Assembly (NCBI GenBank): GCA_002389665.1
Contig: DGNO01000005.1
Location: 147,292 to 211,291, forward strand
From: Rhodobiaceae bacterium UBA4490
Lineage (GTDB): Bacteria > Pseudomonadota > Alphaproteobacteria > Parvibaculales > Parvibaculaceae
Reading direction: 5' to 3'
DNA length: 64,000 nt
The translations under genes and the position numbers were made by a program. Positions 17,404 through 26,466 of the stretch are shown here, piece after piece. The notes under the pieces are model-generated. The model worked only from the letters and a program-made list of their open reading frames with translations. It ran no database searches and was not told where the DNA came from. The stretch's first letter is position 1. Each line of letters opens with the position of its first letter.

Positions 17404-18237
17404 ATGGCAGACGCCCACGCCAAACATCATGACTATCACTTGGTCAATCCAAGCCCGTGGCCCTTCGTGGGCTCGCTTGCCGCTTTCGTGCTCGCGGTCG
17501 GCGCCATCATGTATATGCATGGCGGCGCTCCCTGGGTGATGCTCATCGGCTTCGCCGGTGTAATCTACACCATGATCGGCTGGTGGCGCGATGTGGTGAG
17601 GGAAGCGGAAAGCGGCGATCATACGCCGGTCGTGCAGCTTCATCACCGCTACGGCATGATCATGTTCATCGCGTCGGAAGTGATGTTCTTCGTTGCCTGG
17701 TTCTGGGCTTTCTTCGACGCCAGCCTTTTCCCGGGCGACGCGGTCCAGTTCATGCGTGCCGAGGCAACGGGCGGGCACTGGCCGCCTGCAGGTATCGAAA
17801 CCTTCGACCCCTGGCACCTGCCGCTGATCAACACGCTGATCCTGCTGACCTCCGGCACGACCGTGACCTGGGCGCACCACGCGCTGCAGCATGGCGACCG
17901 CAAGGGCCTGAAAATGGGCCTCGTGCTGACCGTCGTGCTCGGCATGCTTTTCACCGCCCTGCAGGCTTATGAATACAGCCACGCCGCTTTCGGCTTCTCC
18001 GGCTCGATCTATGGCGCCACCTTCTTCATGGCGACCGGCTTCCACGGTTTCCACGTGATCATCGGCACGATCTTCCTGGCCGTGTGCCTAGGCCGCGCCG
18101 TTGCCGGCCAGTTCACGCCGCAGCAGCATTTCGGTTTCGAAGCCGCTGCCTGGTACTGGCACTTCGTGGACGTTGTGTGGCTCTTCCTCTTCGCCTCCAT
18201 CTATGTGTGGGCGGCAGGGACACCCGCCGCGCACTAA
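17404..18237 (+). CDS. coxC: Cytochrome c oxidase subunit III
   Basis: 277-aa seven-helix subunit of the aa3 oxidase. Recognisable features are [15 protein letters not shown] at the start, the [20 protein letters not shown] helix, [26 protein letters not shown] and the C-terminal [14 protein letters not shown]. It holds no redox cofactor but sustains proton pumping and catalytic stability of subunit I. Preceded by GTGAGGGG. A strong terminator-like hairpin follows at 18262-18295, marking a partial end of the core operon before DUF983 and surf1. Confidence 0.97.
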   Translation: MADAHAKHHDYHLVNPSPWPFVGSLAAFVLAVGAIMYMHGGAPWVMLIGFAGVIYTMIGWWRDVVREAESGDHTPVVQLHHRYGMIMFIASEVMFFVAWFWAFFDASLFPGDAVQFMRAEATGGHWPPAGIETFDPWHLPLINTLILLTSGTTVTWAHHALQHGDRKGLKMGLVLTVVLGMLFTALQAYEYSHAAFGFSGSIYGATFFMATGFHGFHVIIGTIFLAVCLGRAVAGQFTPQQHFGFEAAAWYWHFVDVVWLFLFASIYVWAAGTPAAH

Positions 18238-18261
18238 GCGCCGGGGGATTTAAGATGCGGG

Positions 18262-18295
18262 GGGCGGCGCCATCTGGCAGCCGCCCTTTGCTTTT
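18262..18295 (+). terminator. Terminator-like hairpin after coxC
   Basis: GGGCGGC (18262-18268) pairs with GCCGCCC (18280-18286); the inner GCCA/TGGC extends the stem with one bulged A. It is followed by TTTGCTTTT, a fair U-rich tail. DUF983 and surf1 lie further downstream on the same strand, so read-through or attenuation is likely. Confidence 0.6.
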
Positions 18296-18348
18296 CCGGC
18301 GAGAGACCGGGGCCGGAAAAACGGAAAAGAGCCTGAAAGGATAGACCG

Positions 18349-18723
18349 ATGGATGAGCGCTATTTTCCCCCGCAAAGCTCGCTTGGACTGGCACTGCGGG
18401 GCAAGTGCCCGCGCTGCGGCCACGGCAAGCTCTATAAGAGCTATCTGAAGCTCGCCGATAAATGCGATTATTGCGGGCTCGATCTCGCGAAGATGGATAG
18501 CGGCGACGGCCCGGCGGTGTTCATCATCCTGATTGCCGGGTTTCTGATCGTCGGCGGGGCACTCTTTGTCGAAGTGAGCTATCAGCCGCCTTACTGGGTG
18601 CATGGCGTGCTTTGGGGCACGCTCGGCATTCTCATTCCGCTCTTGCTGCTGCAGCCCTTCAAGACCTGGCTCATTGCCCAGCAATATAAGCACAGGGCCC
18701 AGGAAGGCCGGCTCGACCGGTAA
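18349..18723 (+). CDS. DUF983 membrane protein with zinc ribbon
   Basis: 124-aa protein. Residues ~17-45 hold a zinc-ribbon-like pair, CPRCGHGKLY and CDYCGLDL. Two transmembrane helices follow (AVFIILIAGFLIVGGALFV and GVLWGTLGILIPLLLLQPF). DUF983 proteins are regularly encoded between coxC and surf1 in alphaproteobacteria, implicating them in oxidase assembly, but no mechanism is established that I know of. Surf1 begins 9 nt after its stop. Confidence 0.9.
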   Translation: MDERYFPPQSSLGLALRGKCPRCGHGKLYKSYLKLADKCDYCGLDLAKMDSGDGPAVFIILIAGFLIVGGALFVEVSYQPPYWVHGVLWGTLGILIPLLLLQPFKTWLIAQQYKHRAQEGRLDR

Positions 18724-18732
18724 GGGGAAGGC

Positions 18733-19464
18733 ATGCATTTCAGACCTCTTTTATGGCCGACCGTCGCCTCCCTCATCGCGCTGGGCATTCTCCTTGCGCT
18801 CGGGCAATGGCAGCTCGAGCGGCGCGACTGGAAGCTCGATCTTATTGCCCGCATGGAAGCGCGCCTTTCCGCGCCCACGATTTCCATCGGCGATATCGAG
18901 GCGGCCCGCGCGCTCGATCTGGCAGCCCATGAGTTCCGCCATGTCGAGGTGACGGGCACGTTCCTGCATGACAAAGAGATGCACTGGTTCACGCAGGCTC
19001 CCGATCTCGGCCCCGGCTATGACGTGATCACGCCGCTGCGCCTGGCCGACGGCTCTTATGTGCTGGTCGATAGAGGCTTCGTGCCCGAACGGCTGAAAGA
19101 GCAAGACGAGCGGCGCGAGGGGTTGGTGGACGGCCGGGTGACGCTTTCAGGCGTCGTGCGCGCGTCCCATCAGGCAGGCGCGCTCGATGCGGAGGATAAC
19201 CCTGAAGCCAATACCTGGTTCACGCGGGATGTGGAAAAAATGGCCGCTCATGCCGAAATCGCGCCCGTTGCCCCCTTCCTTCTCATTCAGGACCGGGGCG
19301 AGGTGCCGGGCGGCTGGCCGCGGCCCGGGGCATCCGTCGTGAAGCTCAAGAACGATCACCTGCAATATGCCCTGACCTGGTTCGGCCTCGCAGGCTGTCT
19401 GATTGCCGTTTACTTCGCCTATCACGTCTCTCAGGGCCGCTTAAGCTTTGGGAGGCGGCGCTAA
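18733..19464 (+). CDS. surf1: SURF1 family oxidase assembly protein
   Basis: 243-aa protein with the classic layout: an N-terminal transmembrane helix (TVASLIALGILLALGQWQL followed by ERRDWK), a large extracytoplasmic domain and a C-terminal helix (ALTWFGLAGCLIAVYFAYHV). The hallmark QWQLERRDWKLDLI and YALTWFGLA motifs are both present, as is GYDVITPLRLADGSYVLVDRG. Surf1 helps insert or stabilise heme a in subunit I. Good ribosome-binding sequence AAGGGGAAGG before the ATG. Last assembly gene of the oxidase block; thrC follows after 68 nt. Confidence 0.95.
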   Translation: MHFRPLLWPTVASLIALGILLALGQWQLERRDWKLDLIARMEARLSAPTISIGDIEAARALDLAAHEFRHVEVTGTFLHDKEMHWFTQAPDLGPGYDVITPLRLADGSYVLVDRGFVPERLKEQDERREGLVDGRVTLSGVVRASHQAGALDAEDNPEANTWFTRDVEKMAAHAEIAPVAPFLLIQDRGEVPGGWPRPGASVVKLKNDHLQYALTWFGLAGCLIAVYFAYHVSQGRLSFGRRR

Positions 19465-19532
19465 GGGTGCTTTACCCCCCTTTGCCTTGGGATTAGGGTA
19501 CGCCCCTTCACTTGAGCCGGGAGACAGAAGGC

Positions 19533-20936
19533 GTGAAATACGTCAGCACGCGGGGCGCGGCCCCGGAACTAGGATTTGAAGAGGCGCTATTGACCGGGCT
19601 TGCCCGGGACGGCGGCCTTTATGTGCCGGCCGAATGGCCCCGCTTCAGCGAGGCGGAAATCCGCGCGCTTTCCGGCGCAAGCTATGAAGAGACCGCCTTT
19701 GCGGTGATGAAGCCTTTCATCGGCGATGCGGTACCGGATGAAGATCTGAAGGGCATGATCGAGGCGGCCTATGCCAGCTTCGGCCATAAATCTGTCGCTC
19801 CCCTTTCCCAGATCGGCCCCAATGACTGGCTGATGGAGCTTTATCACGGGCCCACCCTTGCCTTTAAAGATGTGGCGATGCAGATCCTCGCCCGGCTTTT
19901 CGATTATGCGCTGGCCCGGCGCGGTGAGCGTATCACGATCGTCGGTGCAACCTCGGGTGACACCGGCTCGGCGGCGATCGAGGCGTTCAAAGGCCGGGAG
20001 ACGACGGATATTTTTATCCTCCATCCCAAGGGCCGTGTTTCGGACGTGCAGCGCCGCCAGATGACGACGGTGCTCGACGCCAATGTCCATAACATTGCTA
20101 TCGAAGGCAGTTTCGACGACTGCCAGGCGCTGGTAAAAGCGCTCTTCAACGATCATGGTTTCCGCGACGAGATCCGCCTTGCCGGTGTGAACTCGATCAA
20201 TTGGGGCCGGGTGATGGCGCAGATCGTTTATTATTTCACCTCGGCCGTTGCGCTCGGCGCGCCTTCGCGCACTGTCTCCTTCTCGGTGCCGACTGGGAAT
20301 TTCGGGGATATTTTTGCAGGCTATGTCGCCAAGCAAATGGGCCTGCCCATCGAGCAGCTCATCATCGCGACGAACCGCAACGATATTTTGAGCCGCGTGA
20401 TGACGAGCGGGCGCTATGAAGTGGGCGAGGTGATGCCCACCATGAGCCCTTCCATGGACATTCAAGTGTCGAGCAATTTCGAGCGGCTGCTTTTCGACAT
20501 GTATGAGCGGGACGGGGCGAAGGTTGCCGGTCTGATGAATTCGCTTGCCCAGTCGGGCGGCTTTTCGGTCGATGAGGAACGCCTTGCTCTGACGCGCCGT
20601 CTTTTCGGCGCGGCGCGTGCAAGCGAGGAAGAGACGGCGGCGACCATCGAGCGTATCTTTAAAGAAACGGGGCGTCTCATCGATCCGCATACCGCCGTCG
20701 GCGTGAAAGCGGCCGAAGAAAAGCGCCAGGGAAAAGACGTGCCGATGGTCACGCTCTCGACCGCGCATCCGGCGAAGTTCCCCGCGCCGGTCGAAAAGGT
20801 GACGGGCCAGCACCCCGCCTTGCCCGCGCGCATGGAGGGGCTTTTCGAGCGCGAAGAGCGCTGCGCGACGCTCGCCAATGACGTAAAAGCGCTGAGCGCC
20901 TATATCCGTGAAAGGGCGCGGGTGGTTGCCGCATGA
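19533..20936 (+). CDS. thrC: Threonine synthase
   Basis: 467-aa PLP enzyme converting O-phosphohomoserine to threonine. The PLP lysine lies in HGPTLAFKDVAMQ; GATSGDTGSAAIEAFKGR is the phosphate-binding loop and NSINWGRVMAQIVYYF the family segment. Sequence and length fit the longer fungal/gammaproteobacterial-like ThrC class. I chose the GTG at 19533, giving MKYVSTRGAAPELGFEEALL, which matches how ThrC usually begins, with GGGAG 9 nt upstream; the frame is open from a TTG at 19512. Its stop overlaps the next gene by 4 nt. Its substrate is made by homoserine kinase ThrB, encoded at 28450-29415. Confidence 0.95.
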   Translation: MKYVSTRGAAPELGFEEALLTGLARDGGLYVPAEWPRFSEAEIRALSGASYEETAFAVMKPFIGDAVPDEDLKGMIEAAYASFGHKSVAPLSQIGPNDWLMELYHGPTLAFKDVAMQILARLFDYALARRGERITIVGATSGDTGSAAIEAFKGRETTDIFILHPKGRVSDVQRRQMTTVLDANVHNIAIEGSFDDCQALVKALFNDHGFRDEIRLAGVNSINWGRVMAQIVYYFTSAVALGAPSRTVSFSVPTGNFGDIFAGYVAKQMGLPIEQLIIATNRNDILSRVMTSGRYEVGEVMPTMSPSMDIQVSSNFERLLFDMYERDGAKVAGLMNSLAQSGGFSVDEERLALTRRLFGAARASEEETAATIERIFKETGRLIDPHTAVGVKAAEEKRQGKDVPMVTLSTAHPAKFPAPVEKVTGQHPALPARMEGLFEREERCATLANDVKALSAYIRERARVVAA

Positions 20937-22198
20937 GCATGCATCCCAAGGTCACGCGGCTGGATAGTGGGCTGACCGTGCTGTCCGACGAGATGAGCCA
21001 TGTGGACAGCGTCTCTGTCGGCGTTTGGGTCGATGCGGGCGCGCGCCACGAAACGCCTTCCCGGCACGGCATTTCCCATATGCTCGAGCATATGGCCTTC
21101 AAAGGCACAGCCTCGCGCTCGGCTCAGCGCATTGCCGAAGAAATCGAGAATGTGGGCGGGCATATCAATGCCGCAACCTCCCATGAAACGACCGCTTATT
21201 ACGCCCGCGTGTTGAAAGAAGACACGCCCCTGGCGCTCGACATTCTGGCGGACATTCTCCAGCGCTCGGCCTTCGAGGGCGAAGAGCTGGAGCGCGAGCG
21301 CGGCGTTATCCTGCAGGAGATCGGGCAGGCCGCCGATACGCCGGACGATATCGTCTTCGACCATTTGATGAGCGTGTCTTATCCCGGCCAGGCGCTGGGC
21401 CGGCCCATTCTCGGCACGCCGGAAACGGTGGGCGGCTTTTCCTCCGGCGATCTGCGCGCCTATATGGCCGACCGCTATCACGCCCCCTCCATGGTCGTCG
21501 CGGCAGCAGGTGCCGTCGACCATGAGGCGCTGGTAAGCGAGGTAGCGGAGAAGTTTTCTGCGCTGCCCGCCGCACGGCCGAACGAGCATGAGCGCGCGCG
21601 CTTTGAAGGGCGGGAGCTGCGCGATGAAAAACCGCTCGAACAGGCGCATGTGACCCTTGCCTTTGAAGGCGTGCCATACGGAGACCCGGATTATTACACC
21701 GCGCAGGTTTTTGCGAGCGTGCTGGGCGGGGGCATGTCGTCCCGGCTTTTCCAGGAAGTGCGCGAGAAGCGCGGGCTTTGCTATTCGGTCTTTTCCTTCA
21801 ACTGGTCTTTCGCCGATACCGGCCTTTTCGGCGTTTATGCGGGCACGGCGCCGGAAGATCTCGGCGAGCTGATGCCCGTCATGGCGGAAGAAATTCAGCG
21901 CCTTGGGAAAGATGCGAGCGAGGAGGAAACCGCCCGCGCCCGTGCGCAGCTCAAAGCCGGGCTCCTGATGGGGCTCGAATCGTCCAGCGCCCGGGCCGAG
22001 CAAATGGCCCGCCAGATGATGGTTTTCGGCCGTTTGTTACCTACCGAACACGTGATCGGCGAAGTGGAGCGGGTGGATGCCGGGGCGCTGAAAGCCTATG
22101 CAAAACGCTTGCTTGCGGGGCCCGCGCCCGCCCTTGCCGCTGTCGGCCCCCTTGGCGGGCTTGAAAAGCAGGACCGGATCGCGGCAAGATTCGGCTAA
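20933..22198 (+). CDS. M16 family zinc peptidase (processing peptidase-like)
   Basis: 421-aa inverzincin. The inverted zinc motif HMLEHMAFKGT supplies HxxEH at ~48-52, with the distal Glu expected in the ELERERGVILQEI segment (~120-132). The C-terminal half carries the second M16 domain (GGGMSSRLFQEVREKRGLCYSV). It is close to the bacterial relatives of mitochondrial processing peptidase beta. It has no signal peptide, so acts in the cytoplasm or after unconventional export. Coupled to thrC by an ATGA overlap, an arrangement I recall as common in alphaproteobacteria but without known functional reason. A small hairpin (22205-22222) follows. Confidence 0.93.
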   Translation: MSMHPKVTRLDSGLTVLSDEMSHVDSVSVGVWVDAGARHETPSRHGISHMLEHMAFKGTASRSAQRIAEEIENVGGHINAATSHETTAYYARVLKEDTPLALDILADILQRSAFEGEELERERGVILQEIGQAADTPDDIVFDHLMSVSYPGQALGRPILGTPETVGGFSSGDLRAYMADRYHAPSMVVAAAGAVDHEALVSEVAEKFSALPAARPNEHERARFEGRELRDEKPLEQAHVTLAFEGVPYGDPDYYTAQVFASVLGGGMSSRLFQEVREKRGLCYSVFSFNWSFADTGLFGVYAGTAPEDLGELMPVMAEEIQRLGKDASEEETARARAQLKAGLLMGLESSSARAEQMARQMMVFGRLLPTEHVIGEVERVDAGALKAYAKRLLAGPAPALAAVGPLGGLEKQDRIAARFG

Positions 22199-22204
22199 CG
22201 GCGC

Positions 22205-22222
22205 GCCCGGCCTTTACCGGGC
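22205..22222. other. Small intergenic hairpin
   Basis: GCCCGG (22205-22210) and CCGGGC (22217-22222) around CCTTTA, between the M16 peptidase and the acetyltransferase. An A-rich stretch, not a U run, follows, so termination is unlikely to be efficient on the plus strand. Confidence 0.35.
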
Positions 22223-22243
22223 CGGAACAAAAAACGGCAAGGC

Positions 22244-22828
22244 ATGGTCTTCCTGAAATCTATGACGCGCCCGGAGGTGGCGCAGCTTGTAAGGGGCAGG
22301 GGCGTTTATCTGCGCGGGCCGATGATGAGCGATTACGGCGAATGGGCGGAGCTGCGCACCCGCTCGCGCGCCTTCCTGACGCCTTGGGAGCCGACCTGGC
22401 CGGCGGACGATCTGACCCGCGCCGCCTTCCGCCGCCGCCTGCGCCGCTATATGCGCGATGTGCGCGAGGATGCGGCCTATCCGTTTTTCATTTTCCGCGC
22501 CGAAGACGATGCGCTCGTTGGCGGCTGTACGATTTCCAATGTACAACGGGGTGTGCAGCAATCCTGCGCGCTGGGTTATTGGGCGGGCGAGCCTTATGCG
22601 GGCAATGGCTATGTCACCGCGGCGGTCAAAGCCCTGATGCCCTTCGTCTTCGACGAATTGCGCCTGCACCGGGTGCAGGCGGCCTGTCTGATCAATAATG
22701 AGCGCTCCAAGGCGGTGCTCAGGAAATGCGGCTTTAAGGAAGAGGGAATTGCGCGTGAATATCTCAAGATCAACGGCCAGTGGCACGACCATGCCGTCTT
22801 TGCGCTGTTGAGCGGCGATCCGCGCTGA
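22244..22828 (+). CDS. GNAT N-acetyltransferase, RimJ/RimL type
   Basis: 194-aa acetyltransferase. The acetyl-CoA segment is YWAGEPYAGNGYVTAAVKAL (~113-132), followed by LHRVQAACLINNERSKAVLRKCGF, the usual last strands of RimJ-like GNATs, and EGIAREYLKINGQWHDHAVF. Alphaproteobacterial RimJ-like enzymes acetylate protein N-termini or small amines; the target is not readable here. Its TGA overlaps the ATG of the large GGDEF-EAL gene by 1 nt, so the two are co-expressed. No membrane segments. Confidence 0.9.
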   Translation: MVFLKSMTRPEVAQLVRGRGVYLRGPMMSDYGEWAELRTRSRAFLTPWEPTWPADDLTRAAFRRRLRRYMRDVREDAAYPFFIFRAEDDALVGGCTISNVQRGVQQSCALGYWAGEPYAGNGYVTAAVKALMPFVFDELRLHRVQAACLINNERSKAVLRKCGFKEEGIAREYLKINGQWHDHAVFALLSGDPR

Positions 22829-25710
22829 TGGTTTTCCCCTTGTTCCGCGTCCCCCCGTTTTTGATTTTCTGCTGCGCGCTTTTCGCCGGCGCCTTGCCTC
22901 TCTCCGAGGCCAAGGCGCTCGACGCCATTGCCGTGGAAGAAGGCGGGCCGGTCACGGACCTGACCGAATTTACCGAACGCTATGAAGCGGCGGGCCAGCG
23001 CCTTTCCATCGAAACGCCGGGCGGCAAACCGCTCATTCTTTCGGCCGGCGAGGAAACGGCAGGCGGCGAATGGTGGCTGCTTGCGCTGCGCAACCGTTCG
23101 GATAAGACGGTCGAGCGCGTTCTCGTCAACCGGCACGGGCTTTTGGCGGGCAGCGGGCTTGTTTGGCCTTCGCCGGCCGCTGGCCGCATCGATCGCACGG
23201 CTTTTGTCGGCGGCGGGCCTTTCGAGCTCGAAACGAGGCTTCATAGCCAGCGCGTCGCGCTTACCATTCCTCCGCAAACGACACTGACGCTTGCCCTTCA
23301 TGCGCAAGAGGATACGCCCGCCGATCTACAGCTCTGGCGGCCTGAGGCGCTTTTTCTATTCGATCAGCGCCTGGCATTGCTCAATGGCGTCTTTCTGGGT
23401 ATCGGCGGGGTGCTCTTTGTTTATCTGGCCGCGCTTTATCTTCTCACCGGCGCGCCGCAAACGGCCCGCGCTGCAGCGCTCATGGCGGCGGGCGTTTTTA
23501 CGCTCGCGGTGAGTTTCGGTTATCTGGGCTCGGTGCTTGGTTTTTCTCCTGCCTTTGAAGGGCGCATCCGGTTTTTCTCGCACGGGCTGTTGCTTTTGAC
23601 CGGGCTCTATTTCGGCCTCAACCAGCTGGCTCTCAAACATCACGCCCCGCGCCTTGAAAAGGCGGTGCGCTATGGTTGCTACGGTCTTAGCGCAGCGCTT
23701 CTTCTCGCGCTCATCTGGCCGGAAGCGGGCGGCACGCTCATCCGCTTTGGGATGGCCTTGGCGCTTCTCGGTGGCAGCCTTGCCGCCTTCCGTCTAGCCG
23801 AGCACGGCGTGCGCGCCGCTCAGCTCTGGCTGCCGGGACTTTTCTTTTTCGATCTGGCAGCGCTGCTTGCCGGGGCGGCGGCGCTGACAAGCGCTTTGAA
23901 CGGGCTGATGATGGAGCCCGTCATTGCCGGGCTTTTTATCATTGGGGCGGCGCTCACTTCCTTTGCCATCGCCTATCAGGTGCAGACCCAGCGGCGGCGC
24001 ACAGACCCGGTCATTCTGCAGGCCGAGCAGCGCCATGCCTTCGCGCTTGCCGGTGCGCGCACCAGCGTCTGGGATTGGAACATTCTGGAAGATAGACTTT
24101 ATGTCTCCCCACTTCTGGAAGCCGAACTCGGCCTTGAGACGGGCACGCTTTGCGGTTCCGAGCTGATCTGGCGCGAGCGCATGCATGGGGAGGACAGGGA
24201 AACCTACCGCAACATGCTCAATACCTATATTGCGCAAGGCGATGCGTTTTTCCGCATGGAGTTTCGCCTGCGCAACGAGGCGGACGATTATGGCTGGTTC
24301 GCGCTGCAGGCAACCTGCATTGCAGGGGACGAAGGCTATGCGGTGCGCTGCACCGGCACGGTGGAAGACGTTACCATCCAGCATATGAGCGAGGACCGGC
24401 TGCTCTATGATGCCGTCCACGATAATCTGACGGGCCTGCCGAACCGGGTGCTCTTCCTCGACCGCCTGGCGCGCGCTGTGCGCCGCACGGATGTACTGGA
24501 CCGCCCGCGCGCCGCGCTTATCGTGATTGATCTCGACCGCTTTCGCTCGGTGAACAATGCCTTCGGCCACGGCGCGGGCGATATGATGCTCATCACGCTT
24601 GCCCGCCGTCTGGAAGCGCTGGTGGGACCGGAAGACACCGTGGCGCGCACGGAAGGCGATGAGTTCTCCATTCTCCTCGTCGGCGATACGGAGCCCGAGG
24701 ATGCCTATCAACGGGCCGAGGCGATTTTGGATGTGCTGGGCCAGCCTATCGACATGCAGGGGCGGGAAGTCTTTCCGGCGGCGAGCGCTGGCATCGCGAT
24801 TTGTGAAGACCGGCATGAGCGCCCGGAAGATGTGTTCAAGGAAGCTGAGCTCGCGCTTTTCCATGCCAAGCGTTCGGGCAAGGCCAATATCGAGCTATTT
24901 ACCCCGGAGCTGCGCGAGGAACTGCGCGACCAGGTGCCGCTCGAACATGATTTGCGCCGGGCGCTCGAACGCAAGGAACTCGAAGCCTTCTACCAGCCCA
25001 TCATGTCGCTTGCCGACGGGCGCGTGGCCGGGTTCGAGGCGCTACTCCGCTGGCATCATCCGGCCTATGGCATGCTGACGCCGGACGATTTCATTCCGCT
25101 GGCCGAGGAAACGGGGCTCATTGTCGATATCGGCCGCTTCGTGCTCGGCCAGGCCGCCCAGGATCTCGTCGGCTGGCAGAAGCTCTTCCCGCTGCAGCGC
25201 CCGCTTTTCGTCTCCGTCAATGTGTCGAGCCGCCAATTGCTGCGTCACGATCTTATCCAAGACCTGGAAGAGTTTTTGTCCAAGACGAATATCGCGCCGG
25301 AAAGCCTGAAGCTGGAAGTGACGGAAAGCCTGGTGATGGAAAACCCGGAACTTGCCGCGCGCATGCTGCACCGGGTGAAGAAAAAAGGCGCCGGTCTTTC
25401 GCTCGATGATTTCGGCACCGGCTATTCCAGCCTCTCTTATCTGCAGCGCTTTCCCTTCGACACGCTGAAGATCGATCGCAGCTTCGTTTCGGAAAGCCTG
25501 CACAATGATGAGACCATGGTCATCGTCAAAGCCATGGTGAGCCTTGCCAAGGGCCTGGGGCTCGACGTGGTGGCCGAAGGCGTGGAGACGGACGAGCAAG
25601 CGGCGAAGATGATGTCGCTGCGCTGCGATTTCGCGCAAGGCTTCCGTTACGGCAAGGCAATGACAAGGGAAGAGGCGGTGAAATTCATCGCCCATCACTG
25701 GCAGCATTAG
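22828..25710 (+). CDS. Membrane GGDEF-EAL protein with 7TM sensor and PAS domain
   Basis: 960-aa c-di-GMP protein. Order: signal peptide (~1-30), an extracytoplasmic beta-rich domain of the 7TMR-DISM extracellular type (~35-175), a block of about seven transmembrane helices (~180-395), a PAS domain (~404-520, SVWDWNILEDRLYVSP), GGDEF (~535-705) and EAL (~720-955). The GGDEF signature reads EGDEF (609-613), so cyclase activity is doubtful. The EAL domain looks intact: EALLRW (from 737), SVNVSSRQL, EVTESL, DDFGTGYSSLSYL, KIDRSFV and VAEGVET. It is therefore most likely a phosphodiesterase whose degenerate GGDEF may bind GTP. Start ATG 22828 overlaps the acetyltransferase stop. Ligand unknown; this sensor family often responds to carbohydrates or envelope signals. 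Confidence 0.92.
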   Translation: MVFPLFRVPPFLIFCCALFAGALPLSEAKALDAIAVEEGGPVTDLTEFTERYEAAGQRLSIETPGGKPLILSAGEETAGGEWWLLALRNRSDKTVERVLVNRHGLLAGSGLVWPSPAAGRIDRTAFVGGGPFELETRLHSQRVALTIPPQTTLTLALHAQEDTPADLQLWRPEALFLFDQRLALLNGVFLGIGGVLFVYLAALYLLTGAPQTARAAALMAAGVFTLAVSFGYLGSVLGFSPAFEGRIRFFSHGLLLLTGLYFGLNQLALKHHAPRLEKAVRYGCYGLSAALLLALIWPEAGGTLIRFGMALALLGGSLAAFRLAEHGVRAAQLWLPGLFFFDLAALLAGAAALTSALNGLMMEPVIAGLFIIGAALTSFAIAYQVQTQRRRTDPVILQAEQRHAFALAGARTSVWDWNILEDRLYVSPLLEAELGLETGTLCGSELIWRERMHGEDRETYRNMLNTYIAQGDAFFRMEFRLRNEADDYGWFALQATCIAGDEGYAVRCTGTVEDVTIQHMSEDRLLYDAVHDNLTGLPNRVLFLDRLARAVRRTDVLDRPRAALIVIDLDRFRSVNNAFGHGAGDMMLITLARRLEALVGPEDTVARTEGDEFSILLVGDTEPEDAYQRAEAILDVLGQPIDMQGREVFPAASAGIAICEDRHERPEDVFKEAELALFHAKRSGKANIELFTPELREELRDQVPLEHDLRRALERKELEAFYQPIMSLADGRVAGFEALLRWHHPAYGMLTPDDFIPLAEETGLIVDIGRFVLGQAAQDLVGWQKLFPLQRPLFVSVNVSSRQLLRHDLIQDLEEFLSKTNIAPESLKLEVTESLVMENPELAARMLHRVKKKGAGLSLDDFGTGYSSLSYLQRFPFDTLKIDRSFVSESLHNDETMVIVKAMVSLAKGLGLDVVAEGVETDEQAAKMMSLRCDFAQGFRYGKAMTREEAVKFIAHHWQH

Positions 25711-25724
25711 ACCGGCCGCCAAAA

Positions 25725-26360
25725 TCAGGCGTGGCCGGCGTCACCCGACAGTAAGGATAGATCGACGCCGAGCGTGGCAAGCGCGCGCTCGTATTTCGTC
25801 TCGACTTCCGGCCCGTAAAGCAGCTCTTCGTTCATATTGCAGATGAGCCAGCCGTTTTCCTGAATTTCCATTTCAAGCTGGCCAGGCCCCCAGCCCGCAT
25901 AGCCCAGCGCCACGATGGAGCGGGAAGGGCCGGTGCCGCGCACGATAGCGCGCAGAATATCGACCGTCGCCGTCATCGCCACCTCGGGTGAAACGGTGAG
26001 GCTGCTATCCTTGGAAAGATAGTCCTGACTATGAAGTACGAAGCCGCGCCCCGGCTCCACCGGCCCGCCGAAGAGAATGGGGCGTTCTTCCGCCTCCAGC
26101 ATGGGCGCCATATCTCTGTTTTTGGGAGTGGCAAGGACCGGATCGATGCCTACTTGAGCGAGCAGGCCGTTGAACGTTATGCCGGGCGCGGACTTATTAA
26201 CGATAAGCCCCATGGCGCCTTCTTCGCTGTGCGAACAAATATAGATCAGGGCGCGTTCGAAACGCGGGTCTCCCATGGTGGGCATGGCAATAAGAAACTG
26301 GCCCTGCAGATACCCTTCCACAGTCGGACCTGTCTTGCCCTTGGGAACACTCTCAACCAT
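25725..26360 (-). CDS. YqgE/AlgH family protein
   Basis: 211-aa protein of the YqgE/AlgH fold: GQFLIAMPTMGDPRFERALI at ~18, CSHSEEGAMGLIVNK, LFGGPVEPGRGFVLHS and VALGYAGWGPGQLEMEI. No signal peptide. Biochemical function is unknown; the Pseudomonas relative AlgH was linked to alginate regulation. I chose the ATG at 26360 because homologues have only short leaders before the LxGQxLIAMP motif; an upstream GTG at 26411 lacks a ribosome-binding site. It converges on the GGDEF-EAL gene and is divergent from the DsbD-like gene. Confidence 0.92.
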   Translation of the reverse strand: MVESVPKGKTGPTVEGYLQGQFLIAMPTMGDPRFERALIYICSHSEEGAMGLIVNKSAPGITFNGLLAQVGIDPVLATPKNRDMAPMLEAEERPILFGGPVEPGRGFVLHSQDYLSKDSSLTVSPEVAMTATVDILRAIVRGTGPSRSIVALGYAGWGPGQLEMEIQENGWLICNMNEELLYGPEVETKYERALATLGVDLSLLSGDAGHA

Positions 26361-26466
26361 GATGAGATGGTAGCGGGTTCGGGGGCGCGGACTCAAGGAG
26401 AATGCGCTCACGTGCTTTTGTTAGAGTGTTAGTTCCACACCGGAATTTTTATGCTGTTATGGCCGT

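Noticed and set aside
26361..26411. GTG start adding 17 residues to YqgE
   Set aside because: No ribosome-binding site and longer leader than homologues; kept as alternative only.
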